A stretch of DNA of 57,501 nt from Planobispora rosea (GTDB lineage Bacteria; Actinomycetota; Actinomycetes; Streptosporangiales; Streptosporangiaceae). Numbering within the stretch: position 1 is the stretch's first letter; every line of letters begins with the position of its first letter. Location: assembly GCF_014648175.1 (NCBI RefSeq), contig NZ_BMQP01000053.1, positions 1 to 57,501 on the forward strand, in the 5' to 3' direction. This document shows, in pieces, positions 24,747 through 34,843 of the stretch. The position numbers and the translations under genes were made by a program. Under the pieces are notes generated by a model that saw nothing but the letters and a program-made list of their open reading frames with translations, did no database searches and was not told where the DNA came from.

Positions 24747-26393
24747 ATGGACGCGATCGTCTTCGGCGCGACCGGTTTCATCGGCCGCGCCCTCGTCGCC
24801 GAACTACTCGCCAGGGGACAGCGCGTCGCGGCGGCCGTACGGAACGACACCCTGACCCCCTGGCTGAGCTCCCAGGACATCGCCACCGCCGGGCTCACCA
24901 TCGTCACCGCCGACATCACCCGGCCGCTCACCGGACTGCCGCAGGCGCGCGACGTCTACAACACCGCGGCGCGCTTCGCCTTCGGCCTCGGCGTACGGGA
25001 GGCGCGGGCGGCCAACGTGACCGGGGCGCTCAACGTGCTCGAATGGGCCGCCACGCTGCCCGGGCTGCGACGGCTCGTGCACATCAGCGGATACCGGGTG
25101 GCCAACGCCCGCCCCGACTACGCCGGACTGGGCGCGTACGAGGCGTCGAAGGCCGAGGCCGACCTCGCCGTACGCGCCAGGGCCCGCGAACTGGGAATCC
25201 CGCTGACCGTCGCCAACCCCAGCACGGTCATCGGCCCCGGCCAGTACATCGGCCTGGCCTCGCTCGTCGAAGACCTGTGGAACGGGCGGCTGCCCGCGCT
25301 CCCCGGCGATGCCGACACCTTCGTGCCCATCGTCACGCTCGGCTACCTCTCACGGTTCCTGGCGGAGATCCCCACCTCACCCGAGGGAGAGGACTACTGG
25401 GTGCTCGACGACACGACGCCGCATCTGCCCGAACTGGTCGGCACGATCGCCGGTCACATGGGCGTACGGGCGCCCCGCCGCACCGTCCCCACCGGCCTGG
25501 TGCGCCGCCTGCCCCGGAAGATCACCGGCGCCGACCCCGAAACGTTGTCGTTCCTGTCGGCCGACCGCTACCCGACGGCCTCCGCCCGCGCCTTCGCCGC
25601 GACGGCGGGCCTGGCGATGCCCCCTGCCGCCGACGCCCTGCGCGCGTGGGCCGACGACCTGGTGGCCACCCGCTTCGACGCCGCCTCGCCGTGGCTGAGC
25701 CCGTACGGCTTCCGCGGCGGCACCTGGGTGATGGGAGACGCCCACCGGCCCGCCCACGTCCTGCTGCACGGGCTGCCGATGAACGCCGACCTCTGGGCGC
25801 CCCTGGCCGCCCACCTGCCCGGCCCGATCCTCGCCCCCGACCTGCCCGGCCTGGGCCGCTCGGCCCCCACCGCCCAGCCGACAGACGCCTGGCTCGCCGG
25901 CCTGATGGACCCGGTGCGGACCCGCCCCACGCTGATCGCGCACTCACTGGCCTGCGGCCCCGCGCTCCGCTTCGCCCTCGCGCACCCCGAACGCGTCGGC
26001 GGGCTCGTTCTCATCGCCCCCGCGTTCCTGCAGGCACCCGGCCCGCGGCTGACCCGCTCGATCCTGGCCGCCCCCATGCTGCGCCGCATGTCCGCCGCCC
26101 ACCTGGCCGCCGCGCTCGGGCTCCCCGAAGGGCCGGAGGTCGCCAGCGCCGCGGCGGACCTGCGCCGCCCGGGCGTGGCGCGCCGCGTGATCGCGGCGAT
26201 GCGCGCGGCCTCCGCCGAGCGCGAGGCCTCACGGGCCCTGCTGGAGCGGGTGAGCGTCCCGGTCGAGATCCTCGTGGGTTCGGCCGACCCCCTGACGGCG
26301 GCCACCGGCCACCGGGTGACCGAGATCCCCGGAGCCGGCCACTATCCCCAGATCACCCACCCGGCCCAGGTCGCCCGGTCCTGCCCGAGCTGA
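24747..26393 (+). CDS. Fusion: extended SDR (epimerase-like) + alpha/beta hydrolase
   Basis: 548 residues. Residues 1-310 are an atypical/extended SDR: FGATGFIGRALVAELLARGQ nucleotide-binding loop, and a Tyr-Lys pair in GAYEASKAEADLA. Residues 330-548 are an alpha/beta hydrolase: LLHGLPMNADLWAPLAAHLP oxyanion region, nucleophile in AHSLACG (Ala replaces the usual first Gly), Asp in GSADPLT and His in GAGHYP. Separate homologues of both halves are common; the fusion suggests two steps on one substrate. A TetR operator overlaps the promoter. The operator ties its expression to the TetR ligand. Substrate unknown. Confidence 0.85.
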   Translation: MDAIVFGATGFIGRALVAELLARGQRVAAAVRNDTLTPWLSSQDIATAGLTIVTADITRPLTGLPQARDVYNTAARFAFGLGVREARAANVTGALNVLEWAATLPGLRRLVHISGYRVANARPDYAGLGAYEASKAEADLAVRARARELGIPLTVANPSTVIGPGQYIGLASLVEDLWNGRLPALPGDADTFVPIVTLGYLSRFLAEIPTSPEGEDYWVLDDTTPHLPELVGTIAGHMGVRAPRRTVPTGLVRRLPRKITGADPETLSFLSADRYPTASARAFAATAGLAMPPAADALRAWADDLVATRFDAASPWLSPYGFRGGTWVMGDAHRPAHVLLHGLPMNADLWAPLAAHLPGPILAPDLPGLGRSAPTAQPTDAWLAGLMDPVRTRPTLIAHSLACGPALRFALAHPERVGGLVLIAPAFLQAPGPRLTRSILAAPMLRRMSAAHLAAALGLPEGPEVASAAADLRRPGVARRVIAAMRAASAEREASRALLERVSVPVEILVGSADPLTAATGHRVTEIPGAGHYPQITHPAQVARSCPS

Positions 26394-26412
26394 CATCCGG
26401 GCGGCACCGGGC

Positions 26413-26441
26413 GGCACCGGGCGACGGGGCCGCCCGGTGCC
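26413..26441 (+). terminator. Hairpin terminator
   Basis: GGCACCGGGCG and its exact complement form an 11-bp stem with a 7-base loop, 19 bases after the SDR-hydrolase stop. An extra direct copy of the left arm (GGCACCGGGCG near 26402) precedes it. Confidence 0.8.
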
Positions 26442-26734
26442 ACGAGCCGACGACCGTTCCCGGAGTGTTGCGCGCGGACTTGATGGGCTCTGGCCCAACA
26501 ACCGGGCGCGCAACAATTTCCGACACGACCAGCGCGGTGGTGGTGCGCCAGCAGACCATCACGCCCCAGCCTGTTGGCGTACTCCTCGGTGCGTAGAGAT
26601 GAGTACAGGTAGACACGCAGAGCGGCTGATTGATCGGCTTGGCTTGGATCGAACCGTACGCAGTGATCCCCGGGCTGAGGCGATAGAGGCGATAAGTGGG
26701 CACGGCCCTGCCGGCGGGGTGTCCGGCTGCCTTG
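26442..26734. other. Intergenic region with a 10-bp inverted repeat
   Basis: No convincing gene. TGTTGCGCGC (26466-26475) is repeated inverted at 26506-26515. Base composition is less GC-rich after 26580 and the frames are broken, as in decayed mobile DNA, but nothing could be named. Confidence 0.4.
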
Positions 26735-27484
26735 TCAGCCCTCCTGGTCGACCGCCCCCGCCTTCTGCCAGACCGATACATGGTTCCTGCTGTCACTGGT
26801 GAAGGGCGTGCGCTTCCAGTCGGCCCACCGCTCACACAAGGTCATACCGGCGATGCGTGCCATGAGGTCCAGCTCGGACGGCCATGCGTAGCGGTGCGGC
26901 GAGGAGAAGATCTCAAGCTGATCGGCCACCACCCAGTAATGATGGGAGATCGCAATCTGCGACGCGACGTCGTACTCCTCGAAACCGATGTGCTCCGGAT
27001 TCACCGTGAAGGGGTGGATGGTCTGACCCGGTGGAAGACGCCGAAGCTCCGGCACGTAGTTCTCAATGACGAAATAGCCGCCGGGTTCCAGATGCGCTGC
27101 CGCGTTGCGGAAGCACTCGACCTGTTCGTCTTGCGTGGTCAGGTTCGTGATCGTGTTGCGCACCAGATAGACCACGGTAAAAGTCGCGCTCACCTTGGTG
27201 GTCGCGAAATCCCCGGCAATCGTGCCGATGTCGGCGGCACCCGGCTGTGTCCGTAGCCGCGCGAGCATGGCCGACGACAGGTCAATTCCCTGGACCCGAA
27301 CGCCCCGCCGGCTGAGCGGCAACGCGATACGACCCGTCCCGATGCCAAACTCCAGAGCAGTGCCTGATCCGGCGAGCGCGGCGAGGAAGCTTACGGCCGG
27401 ATCGACGACCGCAGGATCGAACAGCTCCGGCCACTTCACCTCGTATGTTTCGGCTATCCGTTCATCGAAGGTGTTCTCCGGCAT
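26735..27484 (-). CDS. Class I SAM-dependent methyltransferase
   Basis: 249 residues from ATG 27484 (GGTGGG five bases upstream); two in-frame ATGs upstream are possible. The SAM-binding motif I is ALEFGIGTGRIALPLSRRGV, followed by the acidic motif (VQGIDLSSAML) and the motif IV region VVYLVRNTITNLTTQDEQVE. The C-terminal part is a mixed sheet with YWVVADQLEIFS. This architecture is that of small-molecule methyltransferases. Third positions are less GC-rich than in most genes here, hinting at acquisition. The substrate is unknown. Confidence 0.82.
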   Translation of the reverse strand: MPENTFDERIAETYEVKWPELFDPAVVDPAVSFLAALAGSGTALEFGIGTGRIALPLSRRGVRVQGIDLSSAMLARLRTQPGAADIGTIAGDFATTKVSATFTVVYLVRNTITNLTTQDEQVECFRNAAAHLEPGGYFVIENYVPELRRLPPGQTIHPFTVNPEHIGFEEYDVASQIAISHHYWVVADQLEIFSSPHRYAWPSELDLMARIAGMTLCERWADWKRTPFTSDSRNHVSVWQKAGAVDQEG

Positions 27485-27847
27485 AAAACCCACCCTGCCC
27501 ATAGACGTCGGGCGGTCGCCACTCATTTCCCTGTGCGACTCCGCGGGCAGCCGGTGAACCCGCTCCCACGCCGACCGCCCTGTGCATTCACCTGTATCTG
27601 GTCCCGCAGGTGGATCCGTACGCTGACACGGCCGGCCGACCTGCGCCGACGCCGCGGTGGGGTGCCGCAGCCGCCACCCAGGTGTTCATCTAACGAAGGC
27701 GTTCTCAAGGGGTCAACGAGGGCCGGACACCCATCCCGGCCGCCGAGCCGAGATCCGCTACAGGCTCCGCCGTACGGCGGAGCCATCAGCCGCTGGTGAC
27801 ACCCGGCATCACTGACATCGAGTCCGCGCGAGGCGCTGACATCAACC
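27485..27847. other. Intergenic region with a 22-bp perfect palindrome
   Basis: No gene is supported. A perfect palindrome made of GGCTCCGCCGT and its complement lies at 27763-27784, just left of the IS1182-like element, and shares its core with hairpins near purB. Confidence 0.5.
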
Positions 27848-28697
27848 GGCTCTGGCCCACTTTCGAGATGCTGTTGGTGATCTTTACTTCGCTGGCGACA
27901 TGACCTTGATGTCGTGTTTCGCTGAAGAGGACGAGCGGGCGGGCGAGAAGTGAGACGGCGATGTCGATGGGACGAGACCCGAGACGGATGATCCCGGCGC
28001 AGACGGTGCGCGTGGCATGGGCGAGCAACCCCCAAGGCACGCCGGCGATGTGGATCCGGGACCGGCTGGAAGGACTGTTCGCCGATGACGACTTCGCCGA
28101 CTGGTACCCCGCCGATGGGCGCCGGCTGAACCGGGTGGAGCTGGTGGGCGAGACGCTGCGGGCCGCCCTGGAGGAACTGGCCGCCTACACCCTGCAGATC
28201 GGCCAGGGCGGAATAGCGATCTTGAATGCGGTGTACGCCGCCGACGCTCCACCGCGATTACGCCACCTGCCGAAGGTCCAGATCCTGCGGCGGGATCCGC
28301 GCCGGATGCGAAGCCACCGTCTCTCAAGACCGTCCGCGCTCACGGGCTGCGCCACTGCCGCTACCTCGGCCTGGCCAAGACCCATGTTCAGCACGTCTTG
28401 ACCGCCGCCGGAACCAACATCATCCCGCTTACTCAATATGATCTGGCCGGCCCATCGAGAGCAAGGCGGCCTCTCACCGCCTTCCAGCGGTTATGCAAGC
28501 GCCTGCCTCCGCACCCACCCGCCTGAACACCGAGATCACCAACAGTATCCTTTCGATGACGTGGTGACCCTGAGTGATACAGCCGACCTGTGGAACACCA
28601 GCAGACCGCCTCTGACGCTCTATCAGTTTGCCTCTTGTCCTCCAGCCGCCCCCTGCCTCACCCTCTGTCACCACGTCATCGAAAGTGGGCCAGAGCC
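27848..28697 (+). mobile_element. Decayed IS1182-like element
   Basis: The ends are perfect 19-bp inverted repeats: GGCTCTGGCCCACTTTCGA at 27848-27866 and its complement at 28679-28697. Between them are only 812 bases with pieces of one transposase, against roughly 1.6-1.9 kb in intact elements. An extra 19-bp copy of the inner end sequence (CTTTCGATGACGTGGTGAC, 28550-28568) faces its counterpart at 28667-28685. No clear target duplication is seen. Confidence 0.75.
27961..28505 (+). pseudogene. IS1182-family transposase, deleted and frameshifted
   Basis: The N-terminus is typical (MSMGRDPRRMIPAQTVRVAW, AMWIRDRLEGLFADDDFADW). Then internal pieces follow directly (RRLNRVELVGETLRAALEEL, RHLPKVQILRR), and in another frame the C-terminus (VRAHGLRHCRYLGLAKTHVQ, HVLTAAGTNII). 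The DDE core is largely missing. Family assignment rests on remembered consensus in all three pieces. Confidence 0.7.
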
Positions 28698-28729
28698 CAG
28701 TTTTTCCGCGCACAACACGGAGGTTCCCG

Positions 28730-29356
28730 TTGATCGCAGACCTGTACGGCTACGCCGTGCTGCCGGGACAGGCCATCGCCACCCCCGGAGTGGAGGCCGT
28801 CCTGCGCCGCCGCGAGCGCGCGGGCGCCGCCTGGACCCTGGCCGGGCTGGCCCCCCAGGGCGTGCTCATGGCGGTCCTCCTCCCGGTGGGCGGTCCCGCG
28901 GGGGCGATCGGCTGGATGCTCACGATCACGTTCTCGGCGACGACGGGCCTGGCGGTGTTGTGGCACCGCGCGCGGCGCAGGGAGCGGCGGATCCTGGAGA
29001 CCTACGGCTGGCAGGTGTGGCCGTGCCGCGACCAGCCGGTGAAAGTGGTCTCGGGCGGCGGCGAACGCGCGCGGGGCCGCCGGTGGACCACCGAGAACAG
29101 GGTGGTACTGCTCCAGCCGGACGGCCAGAGCCACTGCTCGTTCCCGCCGCCCTGGGACGGGTGGGACGGCCCCGGCCACCGGGGCCCGGTGGCCGCCGAC
29201 GAGATGTGGTTCGCCGGGGACACCCGCTTCGGCGGCGTCCTCGCGGTGCCGGGAGGCATGCCGTTCCGTTACGTCACCCGCGGCAGACCCGGCACGAGAA
29301 AGGGCACCCCCCTGGAGGACGAGCTGGCCCGGCGTTCGGGGCTCATGCGGGACTGA
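28730..29356 (+). CDS. Hypothetical membrane protein
   Basis: 208 residues. TTG 28730 is chosen because GGAGG lies six bases upstream; no ATG fits. Two adjacent membrane helices lie at about 35-75 (TLAGLAPQGVLMAVLLPVGG, AIGWMLTITFSATTGLAVLW), followed by a basic stretch (HRARRRERRI) and a soluble C-terminal domain rich in Trp and Gly (PWDGWDGPGHRGPVAADEMW). I do not recognise the family. The start lies 33 bases right of the IS1182-like end, so its promoter may derive from, or have been cut by, the element. Confidence 0.65.
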   Translation: MIADLYGYAVLPGQAIATPGVEAVLRRRERAGAAWTLAGLAPQGVLMAVLLPVGGPAGAIGWMLTITFSATTGLAVLWHRARRRERRILETYGWQVWPCRDQPVKVVSGGGERARGRRWTTENRVVLLQPDGQSHCSFPPPWDGWDGPGHRGPVAADEMWFAGDTRFGGVLAVPGGMPFRYVTRGRPGTRKGTPLEDELARRSGLMRD

Positions 29357-29414
29357 GCGGGACCGGCGCGGCCCCGGGAAATTCAGATGATCGGCAGGTG
29401 GACCGCACGCGAGA

Positions 29415-30029
29415 ATGCGTCCCGTGTCCCAGGCAACTCTGCGAACCAGTCGCATCCAGCTCGTCCCGCTGTCCGGCGAACACCTCGAGCACGAGATCGA
29501 ACTCGACGCCGACCCCGAGGTCATGCGGTACATCGAGGGCCGGCCCCGTACCCGCGAGGAGGTCGAGATCCTCCATCGGCGGCGGCTCGCGGTCGCGGAC
29601 CGCGTTCCGGGACTCGGTTTCTGGGCCGGCTTCACCGGCGGGCAGTTCGTCGGCTGGTGGATCCTGGAGCCACCGGAACGCGCCGACCAGGGCCCCGTCG
29701 AAGGACAGGCCGAACTCGGCTACCGGCTCCTGCGCCGCCACTGGCGCCGGGGCCTGGCCAGCGAGGGAGCACGTGAGCTCATCCGGCACGGCTTCGAAGA
29801 CCTCGGGCTGACCCGCGTCTTCGCCGAGACGATGGCGGTCAACACCGCCTCCCGCGCGACGATGGCCGCGATCGGCATGCAGTACGTCCGCACGTTCCAC
29901 CTGGACTGGGAGGAACCACTCCCCGGCAGCGATCTCGGCGAGGTCGAGTACGCGATCACACGGGAGCAGTGGCTCGCCCGCCAGACGGCCCGCGCACCCC
30001 GTGATCGAACCTGCGCACCCGATGGTTGA
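29415..30029 (+). CDS. GNAT family N-acetyltransferase (RimJ/RimL type)
   Basis: 204 residues. TLRTSRIQLVPLSGEHLEHE is the typical opening of the RimJ/RimL-like group; the acetyl-CoA loop is around ELGYRLLRRHWRRGLASEGA and the closing motif is AVNTASRATMAAIGMQYVRT. ATG 29415 is used; GTG 29424, with GAGA nine bases before, is an alternative. The MFS gene follows 39 bases later on the same strand and may be co-transcribed. The acceptor is unknown. Confidence 0.88.
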   Translation: MRPVSQATLRTSRIQLVPLSGEHLEHEIELDADPEVMRYIEGRPRTREEVEILHRRRLAVADRVPGLGFWAGFTGGQFVGWWILEPPERADQGPVEGQAELGYRLLRRHWRRGLASEGARELIRHGFEDLGLTRVFAETMAVNTASRATMAAIGMQYVRTFHLDWEEPLPGSDLGEVEYAITREQWLARQTARAPRDRTCAPDG

Positions 30030-30068
30030 ATGGCCGCGCCAGATCGATCATCACCCCCAGGGGCGCCC

Positions 30069-31226
30069 ATGAGCACCACCACGACCCAGCAGGCCGTCAA
30101 CGCCCGCCGCGCCGTGTCCTTCTTCTTCGCTCTCCTCGGCACCGTCTCCGGCGTCTGGGCCGCGCGCATCCCCGCCGTCAAGAACACGCTGGGCCTCACC
30201 GACGGCCAGCTCAGCTACGGACTGCTCGCCATCGCCGTCGGCCTCATCGTCGGCATGCGCTTCGCCGGGCGCCTCACCGACCGCCTCGGCAGCGCCCGCG
30301 TCATCGTCCCCGCCGGCATCGGCACCGCTCTCGCCATCGTCCCCGCCGGCTACATGCCCACCCTCCCCGCCCTCATCGCCGTCCTGTTCCTGTACGGCGT
30401 CGTCAACGCCTCCCTCGACGTGTCCATGAACGCCCACGGCGTCGAGGTCGAACGGGCCTACGGCCGCCCCATCATGTCCTCCTTCCACGGCATGTTCAGC
30501 ATCGGCGGCCTCCTCGGCGCCGGCATCGGCGGCCTGTTCGCCCTCCTCGGCCTCGGCGCCGGCACCACCCTCGCCGCCACCGCCGTCCCCCTGGTCGCGA
30601 TCTCCCTCTACGCCGGGCGCCACCTGCTCCCCGCCTCCGCCCCCACCGGCGACCGCACGCCCGGCACCGCCGGTCGCGCCCCCTGGAACGGCTGGATCGT
30701 CCTCATGGGCGTCGTCGCCTTCGCCGGACTCGTCGGCGAGGGCGCGGCCGTCGACTGGACCTCCGTCTATCTCTTCGAGGACCTCCGCGCCTCCGAGAGC
30801 GTCGCGGCCCTCGGCTTCGCCGTCTTCTCCACCGCCATGACCGTCGGCCGCTTCGCCGGAGACCGCCTCGCGCTGCGCCACGGCCCCGTCCGGCTCGTCC
30901 GCGTCTCCGGCGTCATCGCCGCCCTCGGCCTGGGCGGCGCCCTTCTCGTCGGCAACGTCCCCGTCGCCGTCGTCGGGTTCGGTCTCTTCGGCCTCGGCCT
31001 GGCCACCATCGTCCCGCAGGTGTTCTCCGCCGCCGGAAACCACGACCCCGCCCGCGCCGGACAGGCCATCGCCCAGGTCGCCACCGTCGGATACGCCGGG
31101 CTCGTCGCCGGGCCCGCCATCATCGGCGGCGTCTCCGAACTCGCCGGCCTGCCCGCCGCCCTGGCCATCCCCGCCGTGCTCGCGGCCTTCATGGCGGCCT
31201 CGGCCGGGGCGCTCCGTCCCCGGTAG
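30069..31226 (+). CDS. MFS transporter (YbjJ-like), copy 1
   Basis: 385 residues with about 12 membrane helices. MFS signatures: GRLTDRLGSARVIVPAGIG (loop 2-3) and the repeated second-half motif GRFAGDRLALRHGPVRLVRV. The SLDVSMNAHGVEVERAYGRP then IMSSFHGMFSIGG stretch is that of YbjJ-type carriers. ATG 30069 has AGGGG before it. It is clearly paralogous to the carrier at 53601: the same motifs align across the whole length. The transported compound is unknown. Confidence 0.87.
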   Translation: MSTTTTQQAVNARRAVSFFFALLGTVSGVWAARIPAVKNTLGLTDGQLSYGLLAIAVGLIVGMRFAGRLTDRLGSARVIVPAGIGTALAIVPAGYMPTLPALIAVLFLYGVVNASLDVSMNAHGVEVERAYGRPIMSSFHGMFSIGGLLGAGIGGLFALLGLGAGTTLAATAVPLVAISLYAGRHLLPASAPTGDRTPGTAGRAPWNGWIVLMGVVAFAGLVGEGAAVDWTSVYLFEDLRASESVAALGFAVFSTAMTVGRFAGDRLALRHGPVRLVRVSGVIAALGLGGALLVGNVPVAVVGFGLFGLGLATIVPQVFSAAGNHDPARAGQAIAQVATVGYAGLVAGPAIIGGVSELAGLPAALAIPAVLAAFMAASAGALRPR

Positions 31227-31450
31227 TCCTCGCCGCTCCCGGGGGCCTGGTGAGGTTGCGCAGCCCCTTCCTCGTCGTTGCGTGTTTTTGTTTCTTCTGT
31301 TAACAAACCTTCCCTTTACAACGTAGATCAACTATTGAGACCACCACCTGACCCACTGTGGGTGTGTTTCATAGACAACACGGTTTATAACTGGTAGTGA
31401 GGGATTAGTTACGAAAGGTAAATAAACTGCCATATTGGCGGAGATCAGAG
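31227..31450. other. AT-richer intergenic region
   Basis: Noticeably lower GC than its surroundings. It contains CCTTTACAACGTAGATCAA (31313-31331), which recurs with two changes at the end of the other MFS gene, a small ACCCA/TGGGT hairpin (31351-31363) and a TATAAC box (31386-31391) that may belong to the promoter of the lipoprotein gene. Confidence 0.45.
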
Positions 31451-32295
<845 letters not shown>

Positions 32296-32299
<4 letters not shown>

Positions 32300-33219
32300 C
32301 CGAACCGGAACCGGAATCCGAGCACGAGCGACCACAGGCCCCGCAGGCGGCGGGACTGGGGACGCTCGCCCAGCTCCTGGGCACCGTCGTCGCGCCGACG
32401 AGCCTGCTGACCGCCCTGCTGTACTTCTTCGGCTGGAACTACACCTACTGGCTGTTCCACGAGTTCGGGGTCAACGCCACGGTGCTCGGCTTCTCCACCG
32501 TCGACTACCTGATCAACAGCCAGCAGGTGCTGTTCGTCCCCCTCACCGCGGCCGCGCTGATCACGCTCGTCGCGTTGTGGGCCCACGCCGCGCTGCGCGC
32601 CCGCATCGCCGCCGGAGCCCAGTCCCGCCTGCTGCGCCATGCCGTTCCGGCGATGATGCTGACCGGCGTCATCCTGATGCTGGCCGGGGTCGCGAGCGTC
32701 TTCACCCGCACCGCGCTGAACCGGTATCTGGCCGCTGCGCCCCTGTGCCTGGCCGCGGGGGTCCTCCTGCTGGCCTACACCCGGCGGCTGCGCTCCGAAC
32801 CCGCCGGCGGCAGACCCGCGCTGAGCGCGATCACCGAGTGGGCGGTCGTCTTCACCCTCGTCGCCATCAGCCTGTTCTGGGCCGCGGCCGACTACGCCGC
32901 CGCCGCCGGCACCACCAGGGCCCGCGGACTGGCGGCCCGGCTCCAGTACCAGCCCAGCGCCGTCCTGTACAGCCAGAACAGCCTCAACCTGACCGTCCCC
33001 GGCGTCCGCGAGACCCGGTGCGGCGGCGACGACAAGGCCGCCTACCGGTACCGCTACGACGGCCTCAAGCTCATCGTGCACTCCGCCGACCAGTACGTCT
33101 TCCTCCCGGCGAAGTGGAACGTCACCGACGGCGTGGCGGTCCTCCTGCCGCGCAGCCCGGCGCTGCGCGTGGAGTTCCTGCGCGCCGACCGCGCCACCGC
33201 CCTGACCGCCGCCTGCTGA
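32296..33219 (+). CDS. Membrane protein of unknown function
   Basis: 307 residues. Helices at about 28-45, 73-93, 116-136, 145-160 and 182-200 (e.g. VPLTAAALITLVALWAHAAL, AITEWAVVFTLVAISLFWAA). After the last helix comes a 100-residue soluble, probably extracytoplasmic, domain (LTVPGVRETRCGGDDKAAYR, then YDGLKLIVHSADQYVFLPAK). I do not recognise the family. Its ATG overlaps the lipoprotein stop, which suggests the two proteins act together at the cell surface. Confidence 0.75.
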
Positions 33220-33250
33220 GCCGTCCAGCACGGCGGGGATCACGACGGGA

Positions 33251-34570
33251 TCACAGGGCCACGCTGATCGCCGTCTCCCCCGGCTCGTCGAGCCTGAAGG
33301 CCGCCGTCCTCCCCTCGGCGGAGACCTCGTACTCACCGAGGAACCCGTCGAAGCGGACCAGGCCCTCGTCATCGGCGGCCATCGTCGTCGGGCCCAGCCA
33401 CCACTCCCCCTTGACCAGCGAACGCAGGGCCTCGTACGAGGGCTTCGGCGTCCCGTCGAGACGGACGAATCCTCCCGGCGCGCCGAGCCATCCGCCGTCC
33501 GAGAAGCCCCAGTACGTCATCGCCTCCACCGCCGGATGGGACAGCAGGGTCTTGTAGTGGCGGACGACCTCCTCGGCCTGGCGTTCCTCGCCCTCCGGGG
33601 TCGTCGGCCACTCCGGGACCCGGTAGTCGTTCAGGTCCTCGATCTCCGGCGGCATGATGCGGCCGGAGACGATGGTGGTCTCGGTGAAGTGGATGGGCAG
33701 CCCGTAGCGTGCGAAGCGGTCGATGACGGCGAGGGTCTTCTCCTCCCCCCAGTACCCCTGGTGCATGTGGCTCTGCAATCCGAGGGCGTCGATCTTGATG
33801 CCCGCTTCGAGCACGCCCTCGATCAGGCACTCGTAGGCGGTGGACATGTCGAAGTCGTTGAGCAGGAGCGTGGCCCCCGGATTGGCCTCGCGCGCCGCGT
33901 CGAAGACCGTCCTGATCAGCGGGATACGGCCCATGTCCCGGCAGATCCGGGTGATGCCGTTGTCGTACTTGTCGAAGACCGGCATGATCACGGCCTCGTT
34001 GACGACGTCCCACATGTCGATCAGCCCGCCGAAGCCGGTCACCTCCCGGTGGATCCGGTGCACCTGCTCGCGGACGATCTCCTCGTTCGGCAGGTCCAGC
34101 AGCCAGTCGGCGGTGACGGTGTGCCAGGCCAGCGGGTGGCCCTTGACCACGCATCCCCGGTCGGCGAACCACCGGGCGGTCGCGAGCAGCCGCTCCGTGT
34201 CCGGCCGCCCCCGGACGGGCTCGAACCTCCCCCAGTAGAAGGGGAGCGTGACGAAGTTGAACAGCTCGAACCAGCGCTCCGCCAGGGCTTCGTCGTGTAC
34301 CGCGGTGGCCTCGTCCGGCGGCTCCGATCCGCCGCCCGGGCCGGTGGAGGGACCGGTGGAGGGACCGGGCGGGGGCTCGCCGTTGGCGAGGGGGATGAAG
34401 TCGAAGCCGATGCAGCCGAAGAGGAACTTGTAGTCCCGCTGCCTGACGACCACATCCCGGCCGGCCGGTGGGGCTCCGTCCACGGTGACGGTGAGGGTGA
34501 CGGCCGCGGTGCGGTGCTCGCGGATGAGGGGGTCGGCGTCGAACGCGGGGCGGTCAGGAGACGACGGCAT
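33251..34570 (-). CDS. GH10 endo-1,4-beta-xylanase-like protein, intracellular
   Basis: 439 residues without a signal peptide. The GH10 barrel spans about 90-380: KGHPLAWH (143-150), acid/base Glu192 in WDVVNEA, and nucleophile Glu297 in HFTETT. Residues 10-60 form a small beta domain (TAAVTLTVTVDGAPPAGRDV) and the C-terminus another. Lacking export signals, it would act on short xylo-oligosaccharides taken up by the cell. ATG 34570 follows AAGGAC. A CCGAAACTTTCGG palindrome 80 bases upstream matches the xylanase operator of streptomycetes. It could hydrolyse other glycosides; the fold call is firm. Confidence 0.87.
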   Translation of the reverse strand: MPSSPDRPAFDADPLIREHRTAAVTLTVTVDGAPPAGRDVVVRQRDYKFLFGCIGFDFIPLANGEPPPGPSTGPSTGPGGGSEPPDEATAVHDEALAERWFELFNFVTLPFYWGRFEPVRGRPDTERLLATARWFADRGCVVKGHPLAWHTVTADWLLDLPNEEIVREQVHRIHREVTGFGGLIDMWDVVNEAVIMPVFDKYDNGITRICRDMGRIPLIRTVFDAAREANPGATLLLNDFDMSTAYECLIEGVLEAGIKIDALGLQSHMHQGYWGEEKTLAVIDRFARYGLPIHFTETTIVSGRIMPPEIEDLNDYRVPEWPTTPEGEERQAEEVVRHYKTLLSHPAVEAMTYWGFSDGGWLGAPGGFVRLDGTPKPSYEALRSLVKGEWWLGPTTMAADDEGLVRFDGFLGEYEVSAEGRTAAFRLDEPGETAISVAL

Positions 34571-34649
34571 CGAGATGTCCTTCGGATGATGGGCGGGAAG
34601 ACCGCCGAGAAGCAGTCTGGAGAGGCTGCCGAAAAGTGTCAATATCCAG

Positions 34650-34662
34650 CCGAAACTTTCGG
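34650..34662 (-). promoter_or_regulatory. Palindromic operator of xylan-utilisation type
   Basis: CCGAAACTTTCGG, a perfect palindrome except its centre base, lies 80 bases before the GH10 start. Streptomyces xylanase genes carry CGAAACTTTCG-type boxes bound by LacI-family regulators (XlnR/BxlR), as I recall. No LacI gene is in the window. Confidence 0.65.
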
Positions 34663-34843
34663 ACGCCGACGGTACGGCCTCCCGGACGGCTCACGGGCCC
34701 AGCACCGGGTACGGCGTGCCGACCGGCCGCAGGCACGCCGCTGATGGTTCCCTGGAGTACACGGCGGGCTACCGTATCGTCGGTCTCGCGTCACCGAGCG
34801 CCTCAAGGGTTGGAGGCGACGTCTCCTACCCCGAGAGGTGAGC

